From Isoperla grammatica (taxonomy: Eukaryota > Arthropoda > Insecta > Plecoptera > Perlodidae), in assembly GCA_945910005.1 (NCBI GenBank), contig OX246738.1, positions 26,030,303 to 26,094,302 of the forward strand: a stretch of DNA of 64,000 nucleotides. Direction: 5' to 3'. A program made the translations under genes and the position numbers. How positions within the stretch are numbered: position 1 is the stretch's first letter; every line of letters begins with the position of its first letter. The notes beneath the pieces were generated by a model. That model searched no databases. It was not told where the DNA came from and saw only the letters and a list, made by a program, of their open reading frames with translations. This document shows, one piece after another, positions 1-11,570 of this stretch.

Positions 1-32
<32 letters not shown>

Positions 33-68
33 CATCTTTCTGTCTATCTAGCTATCTACCTATCTATG
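1..68. repeat. (TATC)n microsatellite at window edge
   Basis: Pure TATC repeats to about 30, then degenerate to about 68; probably continues leftwards beyond the window. Confidence 0.9.
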
Positions 69-1189
69 GGTCCCTATGTTTTGACTTACCTTGCCAGTAC
101 ATCAGCTGGATGTTCAGTTGCAATAATCGTCTCCCCCTGATTGGCTCATCCATGTTCGGGGCCTCGGTCGAAGTCATAGCGATGTCTCACTTTGAAAGAC
201 GAGTGTTGAACTTATTGACGTGTTCTTTGAAGAGGAATATCATTCGTGATTATTATTATGATCTTTGGTAAAGTACAATATTCATCGATGCAAATATAAC
301 ACTTGTCTCACAATAGATTTGAAGTAAATTTGAGTAAAATGCGTAGTATGGATTTAGAAAACCATCTGACCTCAAATGATTCCCAGTTGATACTGTTGAC
401 TTGTTTGAATCGCTGTACTTCACATGCGATATAAAATATTATAATAAGGAAGAATGTTCCGTTGGTCGACCGATCGATATTGAGAACTGAAACGCAGAAC
501 GTTCTCTACAATTTGTTGTCAAAATACGCTCTTTAATCTTTAATCAGCCAACTGTGTCCAGGTTTATTCTTTGAATTACTTCGGCCTGTTCAAAGTGAAA
601 TATAACATGTACGCCTTCTCCCTTACGAATTCTTGCTGAGTCTGATTGAAAATACGTAGACTAGGGATTTTCTCATAACTTATGTAATGTTGTGCTCTAT
701 AGTTTTGTCTGGGTTTGCATGTTAGCTGACAGTAAAACCGTTTGTAAGCGGCTCGTGTAATTTATTTATCTGCAGGTTTGTAATGTTATCCTTAATTTGT
801 GTATGGTTATAGCCTCAAAACGTTCTACAAAGGGAGAAGTTGAATATAAATTATTTATCTTAATATTTAAGCTTTGATTTAAACTTAGTTCATATAAACA
901 TGTTTACAAACATTTTTGGGGTATCTTAATATTCGTCATGTGTATGGGGTAAATTTTAATTTATTGACTTCCATAATAGAGTTTGGCAACAATAGGCAAG
1001 CATTGTCATACGAATCCTGACGGGTACATCCTTACGTTACCCTTGTAGATAACAATTCACCGGTCTCTCGATTCAGACGCTTACATCCACCCTTATTATA
1101 GCAGCAGCTGCATTAGTTCATTGTAACTTAGGCCTTTTAAAACTAAGCACTTCCTTCCGTTCCCCCGACATTAGCGGTAATATCATCTT
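69..1189. other. Non-coding A/T-rich stretch
   Basis: No gene, RNA or repeat recognised. Confidence 0.5.
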
Positions 1190-1530
1190 TATTCCCTTCA
1201 ACCTGCACCCATTCACACCAAGCCTCCAATTCTTATGCATAGATCTTCCATCCCTCAACCTACCTTTATTCACACCAAGCCCCCAATACCAATGCATGAA
1301 TCTTTCACCCCTTCAACTTGCACTCATTCACACCAAGCCCCCAATACCTATGCATGAATTTTCCATCCCTTCTACCTGCACTCATTCACACCAAGCCCCC
1401 AATACCTATGCATGAATTTTCCATCCCTTCAACTTGCACTCATTCAAACATAGCCCCCAATACCAATCAATGAATCTTTCATCCCTTCAACCTACACTCA
1501 TTAAATCCTACCCTCCAATACTTATGCACT
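1190..1530. repeat. 58-bp minisatellite, about six copies
   Basis: ATTCACACCAAGCCCCCAAT recurs with a 58-base period (starts 1211, 1268, 1326, 1384; diverged 1442 and 1500). Units also share TATGCATGAAT and TTCCATCCCTTCAAC. The outer copies have drifted most. Confidence 0.85.
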
Positions 1531-2497
1531 AAAATCTGCAACTATCTTCTTCAGTCCGCAAGAAACACCCAATAATTGTCTGATTGCAAAATTAATCGAA
1601 AGGTAATTCTGTTTACACTTGTATTTCAAAATGTATATGAATTTCTGTTCTTTCTCCATTACCCCATCTACCGTTGAAATGTGTTACCCCCCCCCCCCCC
1701 CCCATTGTATTGTGTATTTTGTATTTGTTTCTCTTTGTTTCTCTGTGGTTCGGTCGTTTTTGCTTCTGTCACGTCAGTTTTTTATACTACTAAGAAGTAT
1801 GAAGCTCGTACTTACTTTCTGTTAAATAACATACTCAATGTATGATATCAATTAAATTGAATATTGTGCGTGGCTAAATAAATAGGACGCAGTGTTATTA
1901 TTAAACGTATCTTTTGGCATCATTAACATTACCAAGTAACACGTTGAGCATCTGGCGATGAGTGTACACTGTACAATAATCCAGTTGCTTCTGTGATTAA
2001 ATCACTGTTTGTGCTGTCTTCATTACAATATACGTAATACTACGTATACAGTTATACTATTTATCTGATAAGGATAATATTTTTTATAATAATACAATTT
2101 AACTTATTGTTAATTATTTTAGAGGATAAGTCAATTTCATGGTAGTGTGGTAGCTGGGTGGGTATTTACTATGAGGTTCAAACCTATAGGGTCATTGGGT
2201 TTAAAGTGTATTTTAAACCCAATGCCACAGTCATGTAGGGGCCTACGTCACCAAATAATAATAATAATATATGTATAATAATATATAATAATATATACAT
2301 AATAATATATAGAATAATTATGTAGTACAGTATTCGGCCGCAACCTCCAAAGAACTTCAACGAGTGCCATGCCTTCTCATAAACTCTTTGTGCTTACGTT
2401 TCTATGTGTACCAGCGCCCCTTAAGTACTATGCGTTAAACCTTAAATCTTATGTTTTTGTGTGAAACCGCCTTTACATAATAAATAATATGCCTGCC
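1531..2497. other. Non-coding stretch
   Basis: C run at about 1687-1703 and an ATAATA-rich stretch at 2256-2312. No gene recognised. Confidence 0.5.
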
Positions 2498-2651
2498 TAA
2501 TGCTACGTTTACAGCTACGCGTTGCGAGCGAAGCGAGGGCGCGAGCTCCAATCAGCGGCCGAGTTTGTAACTTCTTTGCATGAAACTCGGCCGCTGATTG
2601 GAGCTCGCGCCCTCGCTTCGCTCGCAACGCGTAGCTGTAAACGTAGCATTA
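2498..2651. mobile_element. Palindromic MITE, family B copy 1
   Basis: Near-perfect arms of about 67 bp, left TAATGCTACGTTTACAGCTA ... CGGCCGAGTTT and right complement, separated by about 20 bp. Same family as 46420-46566. No coding capacity. Confidence 0.85.
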
Positions 2652-2939
2652 CTATTAATTAATGCCAACGCACATGGTGGTGCTTGTTTTGTTCGGCATA
2701 TTATTATGTAGCCTATTAATAACAATATTTATTTAGATATACCGGTAAATAAAACTATTTCGCTTCATCATTACAAGTTTAGTTTACGTCCAGTGGCTGG
2801 GGAGCACGCTTCTCATCCACATCAATTTTATTTGGTGGTGTCAGTCTCAGGTAATAGTTTGGAGAACATGCGCGTTGCTGTATTTTTAACGAAAATAAAT
2901 CATCAACATCAATAATAATAAGCCCATAGTCGCCGATTA

Positions 2940-4131
2940 GGGGAGACCGGGGCTAGTTGGCACACTTTTTACATTTTTATTTTTTGCAAAATATTCAGAA
3001 GTCAAATAAATATCTCATGGTAGTAATTTAAAAGGGTGTTTATTAGGTAACATTTAGTAATTATTACATTGGTGTAAGGTTACTCCTTCATATTTATATT
3101 TTAAAAACAAACTACTTATGTGAGTGGGCCAACTAGCCCCGTGCTAGGGGCTAGTTGGCACAGGACAAGGGGTAAGTTGGCACATAGTAAATAGATGGGC
3201 ATCTTTCAATAACACATCAAATCAGTCTGTAATTAAGGAACATGATGTAACATAACATTAATATTATACATACATAACATATACATACATGAATTACATA
3301 ACTTAAAATAGGAACTGGAAAAAGGCTTATTGAATAGAAGGAAGTGAATCTATTTTCTAAGAATCTGAAGAGTCGCAATTGTGGCACCCCGTTCTGTTTT
3401 TCGTTTGTAGTTTCTCATCATCTGCAACATTGTTATAAATTAAATTAGTTATGGATACCCTAGTAATAAGCCTAGGCTTGGGTAGGCTTTAGGTTAAGGT
3501 AGACATTTACATATAGGTAGGCCTAGGCCTATCCTATGTCTAAGTTGAGTTGTAGGCCTAGGCCTAAGCTATTGAGGCAATGCCCTAGGCCTACAGATTT
3601 TAAGTAGGCCTAGACCCAAAGGCATTTAGGACTGCGTGGTGTCAAAGAACATTTATTTATTTCATGAAGTGTGTTGACATTTACACTTGGACACTAATAA
3701 CAACCAGTCGGGGCTAGTTGGCACAGTGTGCCAACTAGCCCCATGTCAACATTGCCAACTAACCCCACAACACATTATTTTGTTTCAAGATCAATGGGAG
3801 GCATGCAATTTGAGTGAACGAAATAACACTAAAACTAAATAATCCTAAGAAAATAACTAATGACACGAGTGCATTTCATGACCTAGTAACATTTAGGATA
3901 CAATAGTAAACATCACATAACCAGAAGCAGTAAAACTTACTCACAGAGTATCAATTTCTTCTTTCATTTGCCAATCCCAAACGATGCATGTCACATGGAC
4001 GAAACTTTGTTGTGGTCTTGGGCACTGCCTTCTAAACATAATGTATTTTTTCCAGTTTAACCAATACAGAAAACACGAAAATAAAGCATGTTTGCCAACT
4101 TACCCCTGTGCCAACTAGCCCCGGTCTCCCC
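2940..4131. mobile_element. 1.19-kb TA-flanked inverted-repeat element
   Basis: Ends GGGGAGACCGGGGCTAGTTG and its complement, flanked by TA (2938-2939 and 4132-4133). GGGGCTAGTTGGCAC or its complement also occurs inside at about 3127-3184 and 3709-3770, in direct and inverted orientation. No open frame of useful length, so it is non-autonomous. TA duplication suggests a Tc1/mariner-like or similar TA-targeting transposase, but the termini are not typical of that group. Confidence 0.75.
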
Positions 4132-4703
4132 TACAATCGCAAACTTGGCCGGGCTGCGTACCAACTGTGAATAGTAGTAGTCACTGCAGTGAATTAAATC
4201 CGTAGGCTCCTTGACTCGCAGTCAAGCTTCAGTCACTGCTTTTTGCGTACCAGCACTGCGATAATGTACGGATAACAAGACTCTTGATATTCTTACGGAA
4301 TCGCAGCCAGTGTTGAATTCAGCTATGATCCCGGGGGGGGGGCGGGAGGGGGGGGCGAAGGGGAATTGTCATTCGCCCCCCCGAAAATAAAGTGGCTAAA
4401 AGCTCTATATATTACTTAATTTTGAAATGTCACGGAAATATTGCTTTGAAGGTTTATAAGTGAATACATGCATTTTTCTGTATCACAAAAGTATGTGACC
4501 AGAGAGCTGAAACAAGAAGTAAAAAGCAGAGTATAGTGCCAGGCTTATCTAAACATTGTACATAATATGATCCAAACTTGCAGATTTGTTGTTGAAAATT
4601 AAATTATGAAATTTGATCCACATAGGTACTTGGGACTCAAGTGTAAACATTCAAAGACTTGTGGGCATCGGGGGGCTTTCGCCCCACTGGCTACGCCACT
4701 AGA
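4132..4703. other. Non-coding stretch
   Basis: G-rich tract at 4330-4356 and C run near 4376; otherwise nothing recognised. Confidence 0.5.
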
Positions 4704-7700
4704 ATCCCTTACAAAAATTTTTAGTAGTCAAAGCCTAGTCGACTAGGTTTTCAAGACTATTCTTTGACTATTCTTTGACTAGTCTTTGACACACAACCGA
4801 ATACTCGTTTTTTCTTACTAATACGCAGTGTCAAAGCATATCTGGAGCATATCTGGATATGTTTTGACTACCTTTCAACTACTAAATGGTGACCTCCAAA
4901 CATCGCCAAAAGATAGTCATTACCTAGTCGAAACATAGTTGAATGAAAAAAAAACATTCCTGAATATTTAAAGCATTGCCAAAAGGTAGTCATTCAATAG
5001 TTAAAACATAGCTGAATGTGTTCCAACTACCATTACGATACCAATTGGCAACCATTTAACTACTAAATAGCGACCTTCTGACAATGATGAAAAAACTACG
5101 GGTGCGTGGCTAAATAAAAGTCACTGACCTGTGACTTTTATAGAGCCAAGCAAAGAAGGCTAGTTCCTCTGTTTTTTTTGTCAGAAAGCCTACCTCATCA
5201 AAAGGTTGCCAGGATCAGGACCATACTGGAAAGTGATTGTAGTGATCTTGTAAAATAATTAATGCAGCAAATAATTGAATACGTTCATATTGTAATTTTA
5301 TTTTAAAATACAGTAGGCTACAACTGGAATTATAATTGCACAATGAAAGCAGTTACAATAATAGGTCAAAATTTCAAATCATTTTGTGCTTTTCTAACGA
5401 CCTTAATATAATTTCTCTATTAGCTACAAACAAATAAAATAAACCCAATTGAACCTAACAGAAGAAGTCGATGAATATATTATTAAGCGAGCGTTCTAAT
5501 AGTACTTTTATGGCACTCGTTCTGTTTTTTTGTTAGTGTTTGTTTTTATGTCTCGCGATAGCAGTCAAACGGAGAATCTGATCAAGCTGAAATTTGGACC
5601 ATCCACAAGCTTTGATGTGGATTGAAAGTGTATAGTTTTGTGGCAAAATCGTTCAAAAAGTTACAAAGTTACACCACGGTTACTGAAAAATTATTTCCGA
5701 TACAAAATGGTGGCAAAATGTGAGATAGCTATATTTTAACTAAGTTTTGTCTGGTCAGGAATATTTTCACTTTATGGCTGAAGAACTTTCACTTTATAAT
5801 CTGAAGTATTGGAAAAGTTACACTAAGTTACTCGAAAAGAATATTTTTCTGAAACCTAGTAGGCCTACCGACAAAATGTGAGGTGGCTATATTATAGTTA
5901 AGTTTTGTTCGGTCACGAATATACTCATTTAAACGCGATCTAACAAGTATGAGGCAGAAATTACATTTCTATTTCTGTCAATAAGTATGAGTAACAGTGG
6001 TGGACTGCGTTTAAAATAGAAAACACTTGAAGAAATGACAACGAAAAATCTTAGCAACGCACACTGCACAACTTTGTTGGGAAATATAATTAGCTAGGGA
6101 AATTAGAAAAATGTTTGCAATGCGCATTCTTATAGTTATTGTTATTTGTTAATTATTGTTGTTTTTATCTTTGTCTCTTACATTGAGAACCTTCCTTATG
6201 GTTAATTACAATTAATTAAATCAAGTATCTAAACATGAGAAACATGCCTTGTTAATTAAAAAAGATTTTGTGAAAGTATTATCACTAGATCTTTTTTGTG
6301 ACAGGAGAGCCGGTATACATTGTTAAGTCAATGTCAAAGCACAATTTTCTTGGTCAATACTGAGAAGTTATTTTGGTTGTTACGTTTGTCATCGGGCACA
6401 GTTTAGAGGCCATGTAGTTCCACTGACTCTGAAAAAAAAATAACAATTCACATTGATTTTAGCAGGAGCTGCATTGAAATTTACAACAAATGCAACATTT
6501 GTAAAACTGCAACATTTTGTATTCTTATTAATGGGATGAATGTGTGGGGGGATGCCACAAGGAATCTGGATACAGTATAAGCCAATTGTAGTTATCTTTT
6601 CTGTTACTTTTGAGAATTTTGTAATGATAGGCTATTACTGCCATGTTACTGACACAAGTGACTACGTTACAGTAATGCGTTAGGGCCAACGTCCGTTATG
6701 TTGCTACCCAGGTCTGCTATTACTGTGTAGACTCTTTCGATATGATTGGCTAGACTCTTGTTTAGGCATAGCTATGCCTAAAAAAAGTACATAGGCCTAC
6801 CACTTATTTTACGGGATTTTTTTACCAACGCCCAGTTGGTAAAACAGTTAATTGAAACATGGTCTTCACTTCACAATGTTGAAGTGGCAAACTTGCCATC
6901 AACATCCCACTACCATTAAACCAAATGACAGGTTCGGCCATCTTCTGTACTAGAGGCCTATAGAATGGTAGAATTACCAAATGATGCCATATCAATATTT
7001 GCATTAGCCTAGTTAAAGGAATTCATTGTCAAGTGTGTATTTTAGGGTAGTCCCTCGAGTCTCAATGCCAGTGGCTGTTTGTCTACTGCTTCGTACAGTA
7101 ACTTATGCTAGTCGGCTAGCCTAGTAGCAGATGTAATCAATCGCAAGCACAAATCACAGATTCATACATGTGAGTAGGCCTACTATCGTGTGCTGTAATC
7201 GTCATGCATTTACGTTCTGCTTAATAGCCTACTAACCGACTAGGCCTAGCGGTACAAAGCAGTGGACAAACAGCCGCTGCGGTTGAGTCTCTACCCTACA
7301 ATACACACTTAACAGTTTCATAGCCCAGGCCTACTAGGCCAATATTCAACAATTTAACTGAATTAGCCTATGGCTAGCAATTATGCTGTATGGCAATGTT
7401 GACTCCAGGCAATTGATTACTGGTAGGATAATCCTATTCTTAGGCAGGCCATACAGCTCGGTCTACAGTAACATGGCCACTATAACGATAGACCTACGCC
7501 TAACTGTAACGGCAAAGTTTGGCAACCTGTAAACGATAAAATTTGTTTATGTGTTGTACGACTCGATGCAGTATGTTGTTCCCATTACCGGAGTTGGCTG
7601 GAATCAGAATTTACATGGATCTGCCTGCTATTTACGATGATAATATTTAATAAGTGTGTTATTAGGATTCTATTACTTTATTGTGCACTGCAGCATTTCC

Positions 7701-8726
7701 TGCTAGGCCTATTGTTACAGAATGTAGTTGCCAGATATTGTAGGCCCAGCTTAGGAATAGCCTAGGCCTAGGCCTATTGTAGGCTACTGTAGTCTTTATT
7801 CTGAGTTTTTTCTGTAGGCCTACATTGCACAATAAAATAAGCCCATTCGTATTTATTGTGAAGCTGATAATGCTAGCCTAGGGCCTAGGCCATTGTGTTT
7901 AATTTTAAACACAACGCCTAGGGCCCTAGGAGTCTAGCCTAGGCCTATCTAGGCCTAGCTTACTTGGGCGGGTATTTATTATACAAAGGACCTTATATGA
8001 GGTAGGCATATGCTTGTTGAACGAGGCCAGCCTATCAAGTATGTGGTATGCTATGGTATTTGTGAGATCTAGGACCTAGATGCATTTAGGTTACGCCTAA
8101 AGTGAGGTTATGGTAGCCTAGGTAGGACTAGGGCATTGAAACTTGCATCTACAGCCAAGGCATAACGACAATACGCGCGACATTATACGTTTACCGAACA
8201 TTCACTTTGTCCTAGATCACTTTATGTGTAAATATTAATCATTACCACTGTACTTACCGGAATTTGTCTGCCGTCGCATACACTTCCAAACCACACTTCA
8301 CCACAGTCGCAGTCCCAACGTAATAAAAATGGCAGTTGGAGACCTCGGTGACGCGGGCAATTTCAAATTTCAAGATAGCTGACTAGCAATTTACGATGTT
8401 TCAGCGACGTTTTGATGATGGATGTTTAACTACCTTTCGACTATGTTTCTGCAACGTAGCTGATTGTGTTCCTGCGATGTGTTGGCGACGTTTTGATGAT
8501 GGATACGTTTAACTACCCTTTGACTATGATTCTGCGACCTAGCTGATTGTGTTCCTGCGATGTGTTGGCAATGTTTTGGTGATGGATTCTTTTAACTATC
8601 ATTTGGAGATGTGTAAGATAGCAACCAAAAGGTCTGCAACACATCGTTGACTATGTTTTGGTGATTGAACGACCATTTAGCAATGTTTTAACTCATCTTT
8701 GACTACTAAAAATTTTTGTAAGGGAT
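4704..8726. mobile_element. 4.0-kb element bounded by 30-bp inverted repeats
   Basis: Left end ATCCCTTACAAAAATTTTTA (4704-4733), right end its exact complement (8697-8726). Subterminal zones (about 4735-5080 and 8395-8700) share TAGTCGAAACATAGTTGAAT-like and AACTACC.TT..GACTA words in opposite orientation. The interior has an inverted repeat at about 7035-7312, dense TAGGCCTA words and only short open frames. No target duplication is obvious. Non-autonomous or decayed DNA transposon. Confidence 0.6.
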
Positions 8727-9268
8727 GGATCACATATTTGTGCAGCGTTCGCATGCCATGGATAACCAACACTGTACAATATGTTAAGTGTTTTCTTTTT
8801 TTCCTTCACATGTATAGTGACAACTTTCTTTGCCTAGAAAAAAATCAGAAATATAGCCTAATACAAAATTATTAAATATTATTATTAAAAGAAAAATATT
8901 AATATTAAATATAAAAGTATATTATTAAATATAAGGTGCTTAGAATCTTTAGATAGGTGCTCTCCTCATCGCCAAGTTCGTACACGTCTCTTCTTTCTCT
9001 CACAGGACGGCATGAATATAATCTACGCTACTCAAGTTACCTAACTTAAAGATTTAAACAGTCCTTAGACCATGTAAACAAATGTTGTTAGCACTTTAAG
9101 TACTTGATTATTGTGATTTGTGAAGACTTTGAGTTAAAGTTATTTAGAGTTGACATCTCATATTTTGGCAGCAATGCGAATGGAGACGATGAGTCGGTGA
9201 TTATGAAGGTGAAAAATTGCCACATGACATCAACCCCAAGTCAGGGTTGCACTTGGAACTGGAAAGCT

Positions 9269-9520
9269 GGGCCCAGATTCACAACGGTGCCTAAGTGCTA
9301 GGACGTCCTAGTTTAGGCAAATCTTAGTGATATAAATCACCAATATGTCATTCTGCAATGTTATAAAGATAAAATATAGTATAATATGAACAAATTAACT
9401 AATAATATTGGATTTGTGAATGTGTATTAATACCTAGACATGATTTATCTTGATTTATCTAGCTAGGATTTGCCTAACTTAGGACAACTTAGAGTTACGC
9501 ATCTTTGTGAATCCAGGCCC
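9269..9520. mobile_element. MITE with GGGCCCAGATTCACAA termini
   Basis: GGGCCCAGATTCACAA at the left and TTTGTGAATCCAGGCCC at the right; inner parts GTGCCTAAGTGCTAGGA/TCCTAG pair loosely. No coding capacity. Confidence 0.65.
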
Positions 9521-10012
9521 TGGGTCTTATCCACCACTAGCACTATACCTGCGTAAATTACCTTTTAAAAGTTAAAAACTTAAAATTACATTTGGTACTT
9601 ATGACTTCAGCAAAAACGTACTAAAATTACCATGTACAGTAGTTACTTTTTATGAAAAAAGGTCATCAAATTACGTTTTAAAATTAAAATGGTCTTTGGT
9701 ATTTATGGAGTGTGCTGTTATACTTTTTATACTTACCTTTTTCCAACAGAAACACTGGCCCGTATTGAACTTTGAGCATTAACTATTTATTTACAATTTA
9801 AACACTTTTTCAATATAAAAAACGAACGAGTAAGTTCATTAATTGGTCGTCTAAGTTTCCTCGTCGAATAATACGCTACAATTTGACCGCCATTACATAT
9901 CCTTTGCAAATGTTTTGCCAATTGTAAGGAAATGAAATGATGGTATTAATACAATTTGAAGGTGTAGGCTAATTCATTTTTGCCTTTTTGGTATATTCTA
10001 TTTTATAATTAG
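9521..10012. other. Non-coding stretch
   Basis: A/T-rich; nothing recognised apart from the target site of the next element. Confidence 0.5.
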
Positions 10013-10527
10013 TAGAGATCCTTGTATTTCGCAATGCGCGAAATCACTTCAAACGTGCAGCAATTGAAATATGTTGCCATGACAGTCTGTTGTGAGTCCA
10101 AAAATAGTCTTTTTGAATCGCGAAATAAAACGAAATCCCGTGTATACGCGGAATAGCATAAGTTGCTGTTATAAAAACGAAAAAGACTGAAGCTGTTGAA
10201 TTGACGCAAAATCGCCGAATTTCTGTCAAAAATGTAATTTTCAACATTTTCTGCAGTGACCTTTCCACCCCTGCCAAACCAGCTCGCAACAGATTTTTCT
10301 CGTAGCTTGTGCGTCGACTGCATTCCGCATTTCTAGCCTTTTTTTCTTCTTTTCTTTCGCGACAATGTAGGCATGCCATACGTTAGGACAGAATACTAGA
10401 TACAAATTAGATTTGGTAAATTAAATTTGAAACACCGCCAAAAAGCTGAAATTACTGCTCAACAGCGAAATTTGGATTTAATAAAACGAAATATGCTAAA
10501 AAATAAAACCATTTACAAGGATCTCTA
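10013..10527. mobile_element. hAT-type non-autonomous element, 515 bp
   Basis: Ends TAGAGATCCTTGTA and its complement TACAAGGATCTCTA. A perfect 8-bp duplication ATAATTAG lies at 10005-10012 and 10528-10535. Two overlapping minus-strand open frames (10009-10323 and 10044-10379; 104 and 111 codons) show no recognised transposase or BED-finger motif. Presence of 8-bp duplications supports the hAT superfamily. Confidence 0.85.
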
Positions 10528-10535
10528 ATAATTAG

Positions 10536-11220
10536 GTAGTAATTATACAATATACAAAAAATGAATTGTGAATGAAATATGAATTATTAATTACATATAA
10601 AACCAGAAATAAATTACACCTTCAAGTTATATCTATACTATGAATCAGATCCATTATTCCACAATTACCCTCATTTGCAGTTGGCAAGACATTCGTTTGC
10701 AAAGACATTTTTAGACCTTTTAATAATGGAGGCTTAATATCATATATAATTTGACATTTTAAAAATTAATGGATAATAATATACTATTCTATCATGAGCT
10801 ACGTAGGCCGATGGTAACGCATTACTAACTCCAAATTACAATGAAAAAGTAGTGGAATTACTTTTCCGTTACACTAGGAATTTTGGTAATGAAATTACCG
10901 GCACGTTACTGTATAAAGTGATTTCATATTACAGTTAATGCATTACTTGCGTTTACTTACGTACTTGCGCATTACTTGCGTTACGTTACTACCCAGGTCT
11001 GGCATTTATATTACCTATCTACTAGACTAGACTGTGATAGTGTCGCTTGGTACAGAAATCTGAAACTAGATATTTTTGTAGTAAAATTAAACAATCAAAT
11101 TCGGCTTCATATTCCCGCCATCAGCTCATTTTCAACATTTATGATAATTGAATACAGTAAACGTATCTGAGGTGGCCGAGAGTCCATTTAGGGAGTAGGC
11201 CTGTTCATGCCTTCATTCGT
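10536..11220. other. Non-coding A/T-rich stretch
   Basis: No gene recognised. Confidence 0.5.
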
Positions 11221-11226
11221 GACTTT

Positions 11227-11566
11227 CACGGACAACTGCAATCTTTCCGTCCAGTTGTGAACTCGGGCTCTCAGGTTTCAGCCATCATGCATTCGCTGGA
11301 TCAGAATCTAGGACTGAAAGTTCATCGCAGCTACTCTGGACTCTCGGGCATTGGGCCAACAGCTGCAAGGGTTATTGAGAATGTGCAATGCACTATTCTT
11401 TCTCGTTATGCTCCTGGAACTTCTCTCCAAGTTCAGACTCTATACCTGTAAGTGATATGTAGCTAGCGATCTTCCTCCCAGCTCAGTTCCAGTTGATGTC
11501 TTTGAGAGTTTACTGATCATCCCTAATCCATACTCAAGCTATGATTCAAACTTAGAATTTAAGTAG
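11227..11566 (+). pseudogene. BEL/Pao retrotransposon protease-domain fragment
   Basis: The plus strand reads RPVVNSGSQVSAIMHSL, LGL, LSGIGPTAARV and LSRYAPG, matching the aspartic protease region (DUF1758 type: LLDSGSQ.SFI, LGL, SGIG, SSRY.P) of BEL/Pao Gag-Pol. The active-site Asp is replaced by Asn (V-N-S-G-S). After a stop at 11449-11451 the homology continues in another frame as LASDLPPSSVPVDVFES, so it is frameshifted. Only this short part remains; no reverse transcriptase or long terminal repeats seen nearby. Confidence 0.7.
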
Positions 11567-11570
11567 GTCT

